This document shows positions 8,448-17,192 of a stretch of 64,000 nt of DNA, one piece after another (position 1 is the first letter of the stretch; each line of letters starts with the position of its first letter). A program made the position numbers and the translations under genes. Location: the NCBI RefSeq assembly GCF_002077175.1, contig NZ_CP014943.1:2356001-2420000 (forward strand), given 5' to 3'. Below the pieces are notes generated by a model. The model made no database searches and was not told where the DNA came from. It saw only the letters and a list, made by a program, of their open reading frames with translations. The stretch is from Colwellia sp. PAMC 21821. GTDB taxonomy: Bacteria; Pseudomonadota; Gammaproteobacteria; Enterobacterales; Alteromonadaceae.

Positions 8448-9770
8448 ATGAAGTTAAGCTTACAGCAGCACATATACTCTTTTACACTCAGTAGCTGTTT
8501 ATTTTTTATTGTACTTGTTATCAGTATTCTATGGTCAATTCATGTGGTAAATATTGCCTTAGAAAGAGAAAGGTATGCCAATAAAATTGAGAATCATGCC
8601 AATATTTTAAAACAATTTATTAGTAGTGAAAATATATATGCTAGCGACTTTAATACCGATAGTTGGTTGGTTTTAGATCGTGAATTTAGTGCGTTATTGA
8701 GACTACCCCCAAGTTTGACGCCACAACAACAAACCATTCAAAATAGTATTGAAAGTCAGAATAAAAATGTACTGCGCTTATTTAATGCCATCAATAAAAA
8801 TAAATTAATAAATGCAGATGACAAAATAAAAACCCATTTAAAAGTGAGATTAATAACACAGTTAGAAGCGATAAAAGCCGACTCGATGCAGCTATACAGA
8901 ACCGTGCAAGTCGATGTAAATAATGTTATTCGACAGCAGGTTATACTTATTTTATTTATATTGTCTCTGAGCCTTTTAATTTTAGTTTTTGGTGCTTTTA
9001 AGTTAGGGAGAATATTTAGAACCTCACTTAAAGAAATTAAATTAGCTTTTGCAAAAAATCGCAGCGGAAACTTCCAGAAAATACAACTGACTAATAAATC
9101 GGAAGAGTTTGACAGTATCGCTAACGCATTTAACGACATGAACAAAGAGTTAAGTGAAACCACTATTTCTTTAGAGTCAATGACTCAAATTGTCGCAGAA
9201 AGAACCCAAGTACTTGAACAGTTATCTAATACTGACCCGTTAACTGAAGTGGCCAATCGCCGAGCGCTATTTGAACGAGGAAATGCTGAGTTTTCTCGTT
9301 TTCAACGCACTAAAAACAAGTTTACGGTTATATTACTAGATTGTGATCTATTTAAAGATGTAAACGATCAATATGGCCATTCATTTGGCGATGAGGTTTT
9401 AAAGCACCTGTGCAAAGTATGTACTGGAGAAATACGCAATATTGATTTTTTTGCTCGTTATGGCGGAGAAGAATTTATAATTCTTTTACCTGATAGTGAG
9501 CTAAGTGGGGCCGTAAAAACCGCTGAGCGCATTCAAATATCTTTAGCAAATAATGGTATTACATTTCAAGGTAAAGATATTGGTGTGACTTTAAGTTTAG
9601 GTATTTGTTCGGTTAACGACCAACATAGTAACTTTGAAGACGTAATAAAAGGTGCAGATATTGCCATGTATAGAGCCAAGGAAAATGGCCGTAACAGAAT
9701 CGAAGTTATAGAGGTTGACTCGTTACGTGATGCAGCTACAAGTGATGCTGTTACTGAAGACAGCATCTAA
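8448..9770 (+). CDS. membrane diguanylate cyclase (periplasmic sensor-HAMP-GGDEF)
   Basis: A 440-residue inner-membrane protein. Transmembrane helices at about residues 11-33 and 163-187 enclose a mostly helical periplasmic region of about 130 residues. A HAMP-like linker (about 188-245) and a short coiled coil (ESMTQIVAERTQVLEQL) lead into a GGDEF domain (about 260-425). The active site is GGEEF at 339-343, and RNID five residues before it is a good inhibitory I-site. The synthesis of c-di-GMP is therefore likely and product-inhibited. The gene follows the solute-binding protein gene by 13 bases; the pair probably forms a ligand-responsive c-di-GMP switch. Confidence 0.92.
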   Translation: MKLSLQQHIYSFTLSSCLFFIVLVISILWSIHVVNIALERERYANKIENHANILKQFISSENIYASDFNTDSWLVLDREFSALLRLPPSLTPQQQTIQNSIESQNKNVLRLFNAINKNKLINADDKIKTHLKVRLITQLEAIKADSMQLYRTVQVDVNNVIRQQVILILFILSLSLLILVFGAFKLGRIFRTSLKEIKLAFAKNRSGNFQKIQLTNKSEEFDSIANAFNDMNKELSETTISLESMTQIVAERTQVLEQLSNTDPLTEVANRRALFERGNAEFSRFQRTKNKFTVILLDCDLFKDVNDQYGHSFGDEVLKHLCKVCTGEIRNIDFFARYGGEEFIILLPDSELSGAVKTAERIQISLANNGITFQGKDIGVTLSLGICSVNDQHSNFEDVIKGADIAMYRAKENGRNRIEVIEVDSLRDAATSDAVTEDSI

Positions 9771-9825
9771 CTTTATTTCAACGCGTGTTGATCTTCCCCC
9801 GATAAAACGGACCCATTTTACCTGG

Positions 9826-11592
9826 TTATGCATTGTGTTTGTTATGCATGCCGTTTGATATCCATACTGTTTGATAAGGAGACAACATTAGCGCTTGCGT
9901 TAACTCGGTTATTTCTTCGCCGCTAATCAATTCTACCCAGTCTTCTGTAACGATTAGGTTAAGCTCACTTAAGGGTAATGTGACAGGTTTATCTGAAATA
10001 TTACTGACACAAAATATGCTTTGTTTTCTATTCTGGCTTTGTCGCCAGAAGCCAAATAATTTTAAGCCTAAATGGAGCGTAAATTGGGTGGCATTGGGAT
10101 GAAATGCTGGCTGTTTTATGCGCTTACTTAATAATGACTTTAACGTTGAAAGCACTTTTGCATGATGTAAGTTATTATCCGCTAAGGCCAGTTCTAATGC
10201 ATCTTCATCCCAGCGGTGTCGGTTAATCGAGCGATTATTGTGGGTATTAGCAAGTTTGTTATAATCGTTTTGTGTCCCCAGCATACTGTGAATATAAATC
10301 CCTGGAATACCTTCGAGGGCAAACATAATGGCATGTGCACAAATAAAACGTTCAAAATTCCACTGATCTTTACCTTTAACGGTGCCTTGCAGTGCATCAT
10401 AAAGCGCCACATTCATTTCATAAGCTTTTTGCTCGCCATTGTCTGACGTTCGCCATGAAATTTTACCGCCAAAGCTTTCGACAGTTTGCACTAAATTATC
10501 AAGCTCAGCGTCACTTAATAAGCCTTCAGCTGGGCGTAAGCCAATACCGTCATGCGAGGCAATGAAGTTGAAATACATAGTACCGTCTTGCGAAGGTGGC
10601 ATACTCATAAGCCAGCGCTTTAAATGCGTACAGTTACCGGTCAGTAATGTGTTGATGAGCAAAGGAGGCAACGAAAAATTATAAATACCATGCGCTTCAT
10701 TTGCGTTGCCAAAGTAGGTTAAATTTTGGGTGTTAGGGATATTGGTTTCGGTAATGATAATAGCTTTGGGGTCTGCAGACTCAATTAACGTGCGTAATAA
10801 TCGCACAATTTCATGCGTTTGAGGTAAGTTGATACAATCGCGACCGACAATTTTCCATAAAAATGCAATGGCATCAAACCTAAAAATTTTAACGCCGCTA
10901 TCAAGGTACTGCCTGATGATGGAAGTAAACGCTTTTAATACTTCGGGGTTACGAAAGTCAAAATCTACTTGGTCGTGACTAAAGGTACACCACACGAATT
11001 TTTGCCCCTGACCGGTAACCACCTCTTTTAATAAAGGCGATGTTCGTGGTCGAACAACGATAGATAAATCATCGTCTAATTGTGCGGTAAAGAAAAAGTC
11101 ATGGCCTTGTCCTTCCCCTTTTATAAAATTGTCGAACCATGCACTGCGGCTTGAGCAATGATTAATCACTAAATCTGACATCAGTTGATAATGTTGACTT
11201 ATTTCAGTGATATCTTGCCAACTGCCTAAAGATTCATTAACCGAAGAGTAATCGATTACCGAAAAGCCATCATCAGAGCTGTAGGGAAAAAATGGCAAAA
11301 TATGCACACTATTGATAGTGGCTTTCACATGATTATCTAAAAACGTTTTTAATGTATGTAACGGTTGATGACCTGTTTTTATAATACTGTCACCATAGGC
11401 GATCAACACAATATCAGTTTCCGACCAATGATTAGTAAAAGGCTTTGGTGGCTCCATATCGCCAGATAATTGCATAATATCAATCAGAGCATCAGCAATG
11501 TTATGTGTTGACTCTTTAAGTGTTACATCTTGATAAATAGTCGAAAGCTGTTGAATTAATTTGTTTTTTAACGGTTCACTCTGCGCTGACAT
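9826..11592 (-). CDS. GH13_18 glycoside phosphorylase, probable glucosylglycerate phosphorylase
   Basis: A 588-residue sucrose-phosphorylase-like GH13 enzyme. The catalytic nucleophile is the Asp in [11 protein letters not shown], the acid/base is the Glu in IITETNIPN, and the third Asp lies in ASHDGIG. The form '[10 protein letters not shown]' resembles E. coli YcjM and glucosylglycerate phosphorylases more than classical sucrose phosphorylase. The operon context (glycerate kinase, glucosyl-3-phosphoglycerate synthase and phosphatase) supports glucosylglycerate plus phosphate giving glucose-1-phosphate and D-glycerate. The start is placed at ATG 11592, ten bases after AAGGGA; an in-frame TTG at 11601 sits too close to it. 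It is the last gene of the operon, convergent with the diguanylate cyclase gene. Confidence 0.82.
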   Translation of the reverse strand: MSAQSEPLKNKLIQQLSTIYQDVTLKESTHNIADALIDIMQLSGDMEPPKPFTNHWSETDIVLIAYGDSIIKTGHQPLHTLKTFLDNHVKATINSVHILPFFPYSSDDGFSVIDYSSVNESLGSWQDITEISQHYQLMSDLVINHCSSRSAWFDNFIKGEGQGHDFFFTAQLDDDLSIVVRPRTSPLLKEVVTGQGQKFVWCTFSHDQVDFDFRNPEVLKAFTSIIRQYLDSGVKIFRFDAIAFLWKIVGRDCINLPQTHEIVRLLRTLIESADPKAIIITETNIPNTQNLTYFGNANEAHGIYNFSLPPLLINTLLTGNCTHLKRWLMSMPPSQDGTMYFNFIASHDGIGLRPAEGLLSDAELDNLVQTVESFGGKISWRTSDNGEQKAYEMNVALYDALQGTVKGKDQWNFERFICAHAIMFALEGIPGIYIHSMLGTQNDYNKLANTHNNRSINRHRWDEDALELALADNNLHHAKVLSTLKSLLSKRIKQPAFHPNATQFTLHLGLKLFGFWRQSQNRKQSIFCVSNISDKPVTLPLSELNLIVTEDWVELISGEEITELTQALMLSPYQTVWISNGMHNKHNA

Positions 11593-11606
11593 AGTCGACA
11601 ATTCCC

Positions 11607-12833
11607 TTAATTTTGATTAAATTCTTGGTTATCTAGCTCTACTGCTTCTTTTAGTTGCGATAAAATATCAGGAATAGCACTAATAACGCGATTCCATGAA
11701 GGAATAAATGGCGTTTCCATTGGATTTTCTAAGAAAGTATTGCCCGCCGTTAAAATATTTTGCGCAAACATTTCAACCGCTTTTTCTTCACTATGAATAT
11801 CGAGTTCAAGCCCATTCATCATTGCGTCATTTCGGTAGGTTTCAACGTAATCTAAAGCAATACGATAGTAAGTTGCTTTTAATGTTCTAAATTTTTCAGC
11901 GCTGAACGTTTCACCTTGAGTAGCGAGCTTACGAATAAAGGCTTTACTGATATCAATCGACATTTTTGACAGACCGCCAGCCGTATTATCTAAAGACAAG
12001 TCCTGATGTTTATGGTCGTAAGTGGCGGCAATATCTACTTGGCATAAGCGGTTTGGTGAGTAGTTGCGATACATTTCAGATAATACGCCAATCTCTAATC
12101 CCCAGTCACTTGGAATGCGAATATCACTTAATACATCGCGACGAAATGAAAACTCACCGGCTAAGGGATACAAAAAGCTGTCCATATACTCAAGATAATC
12201 ACAATGGCCAACGGTTTTTTTCAGGGCTTTAATCAATGGCGTAACCAATAAACGAGAAACACGGCCGTTAATTTTTCCACCAGCAACGCGGGCATAAAAA
12301 CCCTTGGCAAATTCATAATTAAACAATGGATTAGCCACTGGATAAAGGAGTCGGTCAAGTAACTCTTTTTCATAAGTTAAAATATCACAGTCATGCAGCG
12401 CAATAGAGTCAGCTTTACCTGAAGATAAAATATAGCCCATGCAATACCAAACGTTTCGTCCTTTACCTAACTCTTTGGGTGCTAAACCTAAGGCTTGTAA
12501 TTTCGCATCTATTGCTTGTAGTCTTGGGCCGTCATTCCATAATACGCGGTGATGTTGAGGTAACTGGCCAAAAAATGATAACGCGTGTTTGTATTGCGCT
12601 AAATCTGCGCGGTCTAAGCCGATAACTATTTCTGATAAATATTTAACGTCTTTAATTTTACTTATAATATCTGGTAAAGCCTTACCCTCTAACTCGGAAA
12701 ATAGTGACGGTAAAATTAGCCCTAATGAGCGTGATTTTGAGAACGCTAGTAACTCATCGGCCATATTTTCTGGCGCGCGTTGAGCTAAGTTATGTAACGT
12801 GGTAACGGTTCCATTTTGATAAAAGTCAGCCAT
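11607..12833 (-). CDS. gpgS: glucosyl-3-phosphoglycerate synthase (GT81 family)
   Basis: A 408-residue retaining glycosyltransferase of the GpgS type. It transfers glucose from an NDP-glucose to 3-phosphoglycerate, the first step of glucosylglycerate synthesis. Visible features are [10 protein letters not shown] near the N-terminus, the DCD metal/nucleotide motif in [15 protein letters not shown], the [15 protein letters not shown] acceptor-side region and [11 protein letters not shown]. Length fits the family. The ATG at 12833 is preceded by a GAGG ribosome-binding site. The gene sits 13 bases after the phosphatase gene and ends 14 bases before the phosphorylase ATG. No membrane segment, so it is cytoplasmic. 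Confidence 0.9.
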   Translation of the reverse strand: MADFYQNGTVTTLHNLAQRAPENMADELLAFSKSRSLGLILPSLFSELEGKALPDIISKIKDVKYLSEIVIGLDRADLAQYKHALSFFGQLPQHHRVLWNDGPRLQAIDAKLQALGLAPKELGKGRNVWYCMGYILSSGKADSIALHDCDILTYEKELLDRLLYPVANPLFNYEFAKGFYARVAGGKINGRVSRLLVTPLIKALKKTVGHCDYLEYMDSFLYPLAGEFSFRRDVLSDIRIPSDWGLEIGVLSEMYRNYSPNRLCQVDIAATYDHKHQDLSLDNTAGGLSKMSIDISKAFIRKLATQGETFSAEKFRTLKATYYRIALDYVETYRNDAMMNGLELDIHSEEKAVEMFAQNILTAGNTFLENPMETPFIPSWNRVISAIPDILSQLKEAVELDNQEFNQN

Positions 12834-12846
12834 GATTTACCTCTGA

Positions 12847-13704
12847 TTAAATTGAGTGTGAACTTTGTTGTGCAGCCAGTAGTTGCTCTGCCAGGAGTTG
12901 CTGTATCGATTCTGCCCAGCCTTTGGGGCCATATGCTCGGCTTTGACTAGTTTTATATTGTCGATACAATAGCGGGAAATCATGAACGGGTGAGCGTATT
13001 TGCACAGCTATGTCTGCCGCGTCTAACATGGGCGTGTCATTTTCACCGTCACCTAAGGCAATGGTGTAGACCGAACTGTTATCGTAATGCTCTCGATATT
13101 TCTCGGTTAACCAAATAAGTGCTTGGCCTTTGTCACAAAAGCCTCCCACATGGATAAACCTTCCGCCATGAACGACGCTAGCGCCTAATTCAACTAGATG
13201 TTCTATAAAGGCTTTTTTTGTTACCTTATCACCCAACCATTGTATTGCTTCACCGTATTGTCGCTGCTTTGCTCGTTCAGCTTGTGCTAAATTTAAACCC
13301 GTTATGCTGCTTAACTCTGCGACCGATAACGATGTAAATCCTCGATAATACTGACTATATTCACGACTAAGCACCGAAAGTAAATTTAGCCAATGCTGCC
13401 TAGGTAAGCAGAACGATTTAACCCAATAGTTACCGATAATCTCGGTATCTTCGGGCTGTGAATTAAAGGTGTTGATTGGGATGAATATAGCGGCGCCATT
13501 CTCGATAATAAATGGCGTATCAAGTTTGAGTTCAGCATGAATTACTTCAAGTTCAGCAAATGTTTTACTGGTATTTAAAATCACCGGAATGTTGGCACTG
13601 CGTAATTGTTGCAGTGTTAGATCAGCAGCCGTTGATTGATAATTGTAATGGTCAAGTAATGTGCCGTCTAAATCGCTGAATATAATGGCTTTTTTAGTAG
13701 TCAT
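12847..13704 (-). CDS. glucosyl/mannosyl-3-phosphoglycerate phosphatase (HAD-IIB, MPGP-like)
   Basis: A 285-residue HAD phosphatase. Motif I is SDLDGTLLDHY, motif II includes the Thr/Ser of LNTSKTFAE, and motif IV is GDGENDTPML; PFIIENGAAIFIP and GGRFIHVGG are diagnostic of the mannosyl-3-phosphoglycerate phosphatase subfamily. Placed directly before gpgS, it should dephosphorylate glucosyl-3-phosphoglycerate to glucosylglycerate. The start codon overlaps the stop of the kinase gene by four bases (ATGA), which implies translational coupling. A mannosyl substrate cannot be excluded from the sequence alone, but the synthase next door is GpgS-like. Confidence 0.88.
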   Translation of the reverse strand: MTTKKAIIFSDLDGTLLDHYNYQSTAADLTLQQLRSANIPVILNTSKTFAELEVIHAELKLDTPFIIENGAAIFIPINTFNSQPEDTEIIGNYWVKSFCLPRQHWLNLLSVLSREYSQYYRGFTSLSVAELSSITGLNLAQAERAKQRQYGEAIQWLGDKVTKKAFIEHLVELGASVVHGGRFIHVGGFCDKGQALIWLTEKYREHYDNSSVYTIALGDGENDTPMLDAADIAVQIRSPVHDFPLLYRQYKTSQSRAYGPKGWAESIQQLLAEQLLAAQQSSHSI

Positions 13705-14582
13705 ACATCTTTCACTATCGGCAAGTTTGTAATGTTTCTAGCGTAATCTAGATAAAAAATAGCATCAGCGGACTGTGAAATAGTATTACATGCTTGCACG
13801 CTAAGCCTTTGAAAATATTGCGTGAAATTTAGAATGCCAGCAGATTTCATTATTTTTGAATTCGCTAAACCGATATTTTTGTCTTTCAATTTTTGTTCTT
13901 GCTCTAAGCGCCATTTATATACGCAATCGAATGAAGGCGCCTGTAGTGCTAACCAAAAATCCATCTGTTCATATAACGGTTGGTAATTAAGTTTTAGCTG
14001 CTTATTGACATAATTGCGCCAGTCACCGTTAGCATCGTGCTTGAGTTCAAGTTCATTGACCGGGGCTTTTAATTGTTCGTCTGTTTGTGGTTTAACACCC
14101 CAGCACCATCCTTCTAATAAAATAATATCTATCGGGTATTCAACTGCTTGCCATTGCTCTTCAGGGAAAGGTTCGTCAGTTGCTTTGTTGAATCTTGGAA
14201 TAGAGAAGCCGGTACTTTTTGTTTTTAACTTTTTTAAAACCCCTTCTAACATGTTCATGTCATGGGTGCCAGGCACACCTCGAGTTGCTAATAAGGGATG
14301 AATATCATGTGCTAATTGTTGGCGTTTTTCGCCTGTGAAGTAGAAGTCATCTAACGACATTACAACAACATTTAATTGATGTGCTTTTGTCAGATATTCG
14401 GCAATGAAATCAGTGAGTGTTGATTTACCACTGCCTTGACAGCCATTAATACCGACAAAATAAGCATTACTACTTTTTGTAAACTGGCTAAAAATTCGCT
14501 CGGCGAGAGGTTGGTAATAGTCTTTCGCTGTTTGTCTAAATTTTTCAGGTAGTTTGTGTTGTTTAATAAAAGTTGAAAGCAT
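13701..14582 (-). CDS. D-glycerate 3-kinase-like P-loop kinase
   Basis: A 293-residue P-loop kinase of the plant-type glycerate kinase/uridine-kinase-like family. The Walker A loop is GCQGSGKST (about residues 47-55 from this start). DDFY follows in VVMSLDDFYFTG, RGVPGTHDM is the family's substrate-side motif, and LLEGWCWG is the Walker B-like strand. In this operon it can recycle D-glycerate, released by the phosphorylase, to 3-phosphoglycerate, the acceptor for GpgS. The ATG at 14582 is preferred because GGTGA precedes it by about five bases; an in-frame GTG at 14591 lacks a ribosome-binding site. It is the first gene of the four-gene operon. Confidence 0.85.
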   Translation of the reverse strand: MLSTFIKQHKLPEKFRQTAKDYYQPLAERIFSQFTKSSNAYFVGINGCQGSGKSTLTDFIAEYLTKAHQLNVVVMSLDDFYFTGEKRQQLAHDIHPLLATRGVPGTHDMNMLEGVLKKLKTKSTGFSIPRFNKATDEPFPEEQWQAVEYPIDIILLEGWCWGVKPQTDEQLKAPVNELELKHDANGDWRNYVNKQLKLNYQPLYEQMDFWLALQAPSFDCVYKWRLEQEQKLKDKNIGLANSKIMKSAGILNFTQYFQRLSVQACNTISQSADAIFYLDYARNITNLPIVKDV

Positions 14583-14742
14583 AATTTTCACCGTAGCTAA
14601 GTATTAATATCATTATACTTTCAACTCTTATGCCACTATCTTTAATGTGTTATTTTTGATTGTAGGATGTTGTAAAATAATGAATATTTTGTTTTCCGGA
14701 ATGATTGCTGAGAAATGTTAAGCTGGGCATATGTGCACCATA

Positions 14743-14777
14743 GAAACTAATTGCTCCAGATTGGTGCAATTAGTTTC
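14743..14777. repeat. perfect 12-bp inverted repeat between LysR gene and glycerate kinase operon
   Basis: GAAACTAATTGC (14743-14754) and GCAATTAGTTTC (14766-14777) flank an 11-base loop. It lies after the LysR stop codon and before the operon start, both on the minus strand. No U-rich tail follows in either direction, so it could be a weak terminator of the LysR gene or an operator for the glucosylglycerate operon. Confidence 0.7.
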
Positions 14778-14865
14778 AGTATTTATTCAATAGCGCTAAC
14801 GGAAAAGTGGTCATTGAGGAGGCAAAATAGGTTGGTGTTAAGCCAGTTAGTTTAAGTGATGTACT

Positions 14866-15738
14866 CTAACCGATGAAATTGATAATTGCCTTTTTAATAA
14901 ACTTACTGCGATTGTTTTTAAGCGAGTGACGGTTCTGACATAGATACAGTGTTTCATCTACCGAGTGCGTTAACGAATGTATTTTTAGGTCTTGAGGTTT
15001 ACTAAAGGCATTGGCCGCATGTAAAGGTAGAACGGTAAAACCAAGTCCGCGGCTAACAGGCTCAAGAATTAAGCTAATTTGATTTGAAAAACCTCGGTGC
15101 TCAAGCTGGTTAATATGCTCAAATTGGGTATAGTTTTTACTGAGTAACAACTGAGCATGATGCTGGCCATCAGGATGCCCTATAAAGCCGATTTTTGTCA
15201 GTTGTTGCCAAGTTATAGTCCTGACTTTATTTGAAGTAACCAGCACCAATGGTTCAACAGCAACTTTTTGACTGACAATATTCTCTGCTTTACTCAGTTC
15301 AGTGACCAAGCCAATATCAATTTTACGTTCAGCTAAGTCTTGTTCTATATTTTTATTTGGCGCAAATTTGTAGTCGATAGCTAATTGACTGTGTTGTTGC
15401 TGTATATCGAGCATATAAGGATATAACTTTAAGCCAATACTGCCCGGCGAGGCAATTTTTACCGTGCCAGCATAAGGATTATCTTGTTTGATTGATTTTT
15501 CTAACTCGGCTGAACTCTGTAATAAATTTTGCCCTTGTCGGTTCAGTTTTATACCTGCGTCGGTAAGGGAAAAAGACTTACCCTCGCGGATCAGCAATGG
15601 CGTGTTTAGTTGCTGCTCTAGTTTTTTTATCTGTTGACTGACCCCTGACTGGGTCATAAAAAGCAGATCGGCAGTTTTAGTGAAGTGGCCAACATCAACT
15701 AATGTGCAAAATGTTTTTAACCATACAAGATTTATCAC
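14866..15738 (-). CDS. LysR-family transcriptional regulator
   Basis: A 290-residue LysR regulator. The N-terminal winged helix-turn-helix is clear: WLKTFCTLVDVGHFTKTADLL then TQSGVSQQIKKLEQQL, followed by the linker helix and a periplasmic-binding-protein-like effector domain (about residues 88-285) with VKIASPGSIGLKLYP and GLVTEL. It starts at GTG 15738, since the codon is immediately followed by the conserved family start. It is divergent from the VOC-family gene with 94 bases between starts, so it probably controls that gene. The intergenic region carries an AT-rich dyad that could be its operator. Effector unknown. Confidence 0.92.
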   Translation of the reverse strand: MINLVWLKTFCTLVDVGHFTKTADLLFMTQSGVSQQIKKLEQQLNTPLLIREGKSFSLTDAGIKLNRQGQNLLQSSAELEKSIKQDNPYAGTVKIASPGSIGLKLYPYMLDIQQQHSQLAIDYKFAPNKNIEQDLAERKIDIGLVTELSKAENIVSQKVAVEPLVLVTSNKVRTITWQQLTKIGFIGHPDGQHHAQLLLSKNYTQFEHINQLEHRGFSNQISLILEPVSRGLGFTVLPLHAANAFSKPQDLKIHSLTHSVDETLYLCQNRHSLKNNRSKFIKKAIINFIG

Positions 15739-15756
15739 AACAAAACGTACTCATGA

Positions 15757-15789
15757 TTATAATTAATGATAATTTTTCATAATTTATAA
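15757..15789. promoter_or_regulatory. imperfect inverted repeat, candidate LysR operator
   Basis: TTATAATTAATGA (15757-15769) and TCATAATTTATAA (15777-15789) form a dyad matching at 11 of 13 positions around a seven-base centre. It lies between the divergent LysR and VOC genes, where a LysR-type regulator normally binds. Confidence 0.45.
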
Positions 15790-15832
15790 TGTTACCTATA
15801 ATTTGTCCATCAAATTAAAAGCGGTGATTAAC

Positions 15833-16336
15833 ATGAGCAAAGCATATCCAAGAACATTTTCACATATTGGCATTTCAGTACCGAGCGTCGAAAAAGCAGT
15901 TAAGTTTTATACTGAAGTGTTAGGTTGGTATTTAATTATGGAACCAACAGAAGTTGTTGAAGACGACAGCGCCATCGGACTTATGTGTACGGATGTATTC
16001 GGTGCTAATTGGGAAAAATTCAAAATTGCCCATATGTCGACTGGCGACCGTATCGGCGTAGAGTTATTTGAATTTAAAAATCAGCAAAATCCAAAAAATA
16101 ATTTTGAATACTGGAAAACTGGTGTTTTTCATTTTTGTGTGCAAGATCCAAACCTTGAAGAGTTGGTGGAAAAAATCGTTGCTGCTGGCGGTAAAAAACG
16201 TATGGCAGAGCCTCGATACTATTACCCGGGTGAAAAACCTTACCGTATGATCTACATGGAAGACCCGTTTGGTAACATCCTAGAAATTTATAGCCATAGT
16301 TATGAATTAACTTATGCCCAAGGTGCATACCAATAA
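15833..16336 (+). CDS. VOC-superfamily (glyoxalase/dioxygenase-like) protein
   Basis: A 167-residue vicinal-oxygen-chelate protein. The first beta-alpha-beta module begins FSHIGISVPSVEKAVKFYTE with the metal-ligand His. A second module runs from GVFHFCVQDPNLEELVEKI to YMEDPFGNILEIYSHS, which supplies the second His and the Glu ligand. It may be a glyoxalase-like or ring-cleaving enzyme; the substrate is not evident. ATG 15833 is preferred over an in-frame TTG at 15803 because the conserved sequence starts MSKAYPRTFSH and the region before it is AT-rich promoter DNA. It is divergent from the LysR gene, its probable regulator. Confidence 0.85.
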   Translation: MSKAYPRTFSHIGISVPSVEKAVKFYTEVLGWYLIMEPTEVVEDDSAIGLMCTDVFGANWEKFKIAHMSTGDRIGVELFEFKNQQNPKNNFEYWKTGVFHFCVQDPNLEELVEKIVAAGGKKRMAEPRYYYPGEKPYRMIYMEDPFGNILEIYSHSYELTYAQGAYQ

Positions 16337-16352
16337 TGTAAACTGCTCTGTT

Positions 16353-16413
16353 GAACCAAGCGTGTTGAACCAAGCGTGTTAAACCAAGCGTGTTAATAGA
16401 CTAACCGCTTGGT
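16353..16413. repeat. 14-bp tandem repeat (3 units) ending in a hairpin
   Basis: GAACCAAGCGTGTT at 16353-16366 and 16367-16380 is followed by AAACCAAGCGTGTT at 16381-16394. The last unit's ACCAAGCG (16383-16390) pairs with CGCTTGGT at 16406-16413 to give an 8-bp stem. The array lies just after the VOC stop codon. It may be a duplicated terminator arm; the T-run is poor. Confidence 0.8.
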
Positions 16414-16572
16414 ATTAATATCCATCTCATCATCATTTCTTCTGATCAAAAACAGCGGCTACATTTAATCATTAATACATGAAACTATTAAAATAATGCT
16501 CATATATGGCTGATTTTAGGGTGTATAAACAGTCCATTTCATTAATAAAGTGATTATAAAAATAGATACTAT

Positions 16573-16600
16573 TGAACTTTTTTGAAAATTGAACCGTATA
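16573..16600 (+). promoter_or_regulatory. weak ECF-type promoter candidate
   Basis: TGAACT (16573-16578), 16 bases, then CGTATA (16595-16600). It differs by one base from the motif upstream of the sigma operon and lies 54 bases before the GTG start of the first small gene. With this mismatch it is only a candidate. Confidence 0.3.
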
Positions 16601-16653
16601 TATTGCTAACAATACAAGCAATTTATATGAGTAATAAACCAGGGAGGTTTATT

Positions 16654-16926
16654 GTGCAATCAAGTTCAAATTCAACCACCATTTCGCCACCGATGATTAT
16701 TGGTGTTGCCAATACCAATCATTACCTCGTTGGTATCGTCGATTTAAATAATAATCTTGTCGGTCTAAGACAAGACTCAGCCGAAGTAGTCGGTTCAATA
16801 GTCGAAGCAAAAGCGTATTTACGTGGTAATAATATTTTTTCTGCATTGCTTGAGCTAGACTGCACTATTGATGACATGTGTGGTCAATCAAAGAGTAACC
16901 GTTATAGACAAAGGATTTTATGCTAA
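16654..16926 (+). CDS. small conserved protein, DUF6482-like
   Basis: A roughly 90-residue protein of unknown function. The core VGIVDLNNNLVGLRQDS then AEVVGSIVEAKAYL and DDMCGQ resembles small DUF6482-type proteins of gammaproteobacteria; this assignment is from memory and moderate. The start is set at GTG 16654 because AGGGAGGT at 16641-16648 lies six bases upstream; ATG 16627 and TTG 16582 in the same frame have no such site. It overlaps the next gene by a few bases. The three small genes here form one tight cluster. Confidence 0.6.
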   Translation: MQSSSNSTTISPPMIIGVANTNHYLVGIVDLNNNLVGLRQDSAEVVGSIVEAKAYLRGNNIFSALLELDCTIDDMCGQSKSNRYRQRILC

Positions 16927-17192
16927 TGATGAAAAACAATAATGTCGCGTTAAGCGATTTATTACAGGTGTTTAATCTCGTGACTACCCAAGGTAGTAAA
17001 ACTGATGGTAATTATGAATTTCAAGGCATAAAAGCTTGGCATGATTTTGATGGATATACTTGTTTTTTAGGTTACAAGGATTTGACCTTAACCTTGTTGT
17101 TCCACGGTCGTTACACTTTTGATTTTCAGCAGCAAGAAACGATGGATGCATTTTTAGTCAAGATAAACAAACTTTTGGCATTAGCGTCATGA
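16920..17192 (+). CDS. small conserved protein, DUF3081-like
   Basis: A 90-residue soluble protein. The sequence GIKAWHDFDGYTCFLGYKD, then LTLLFHGRYTFDFQQQ and MDAFLVKINKLL, resembles the DUF3081 family, which has no known function. ATG 16920 follows AAGGA by four bases; ATG 16926, which overlaps the previous stop codon as TAATG, has a ten-base spacing and may be used instead. The stop codon overlaps the next start as ATGA. No signal peptide or membrane segment. Confidence 0.65.
   Translation: MLMMKNNNVALSDLLQVFNLVTTQGSKTDGNYEFQGIKAWHDFDGYTCFLGYKDLTLTLLFHGRYTFDFQQQETMDAFLVKINKLLALAS

Noticed and set aside
10194..10684. Frames in other phases inside the GH13 phosphorylase gene
   Set aside because: Overlap a clearly coding region with intact catalytic motifs; shadows of it.
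9826..11592. Annotation as plain sucrose phosphorylase
   Set aside because: The operon partners (GpgS, its phosphatase and glycerate kinase) and the [10 protein letters not shown] signature fit glucosylglycerate phosphorylase better; sucrose activity cannot be fully excluded.
16627..16629. ATG as start of the DUF6482-like gene
   Set aside because: The strong AGGGAGGT site points to the GTG at 16654.
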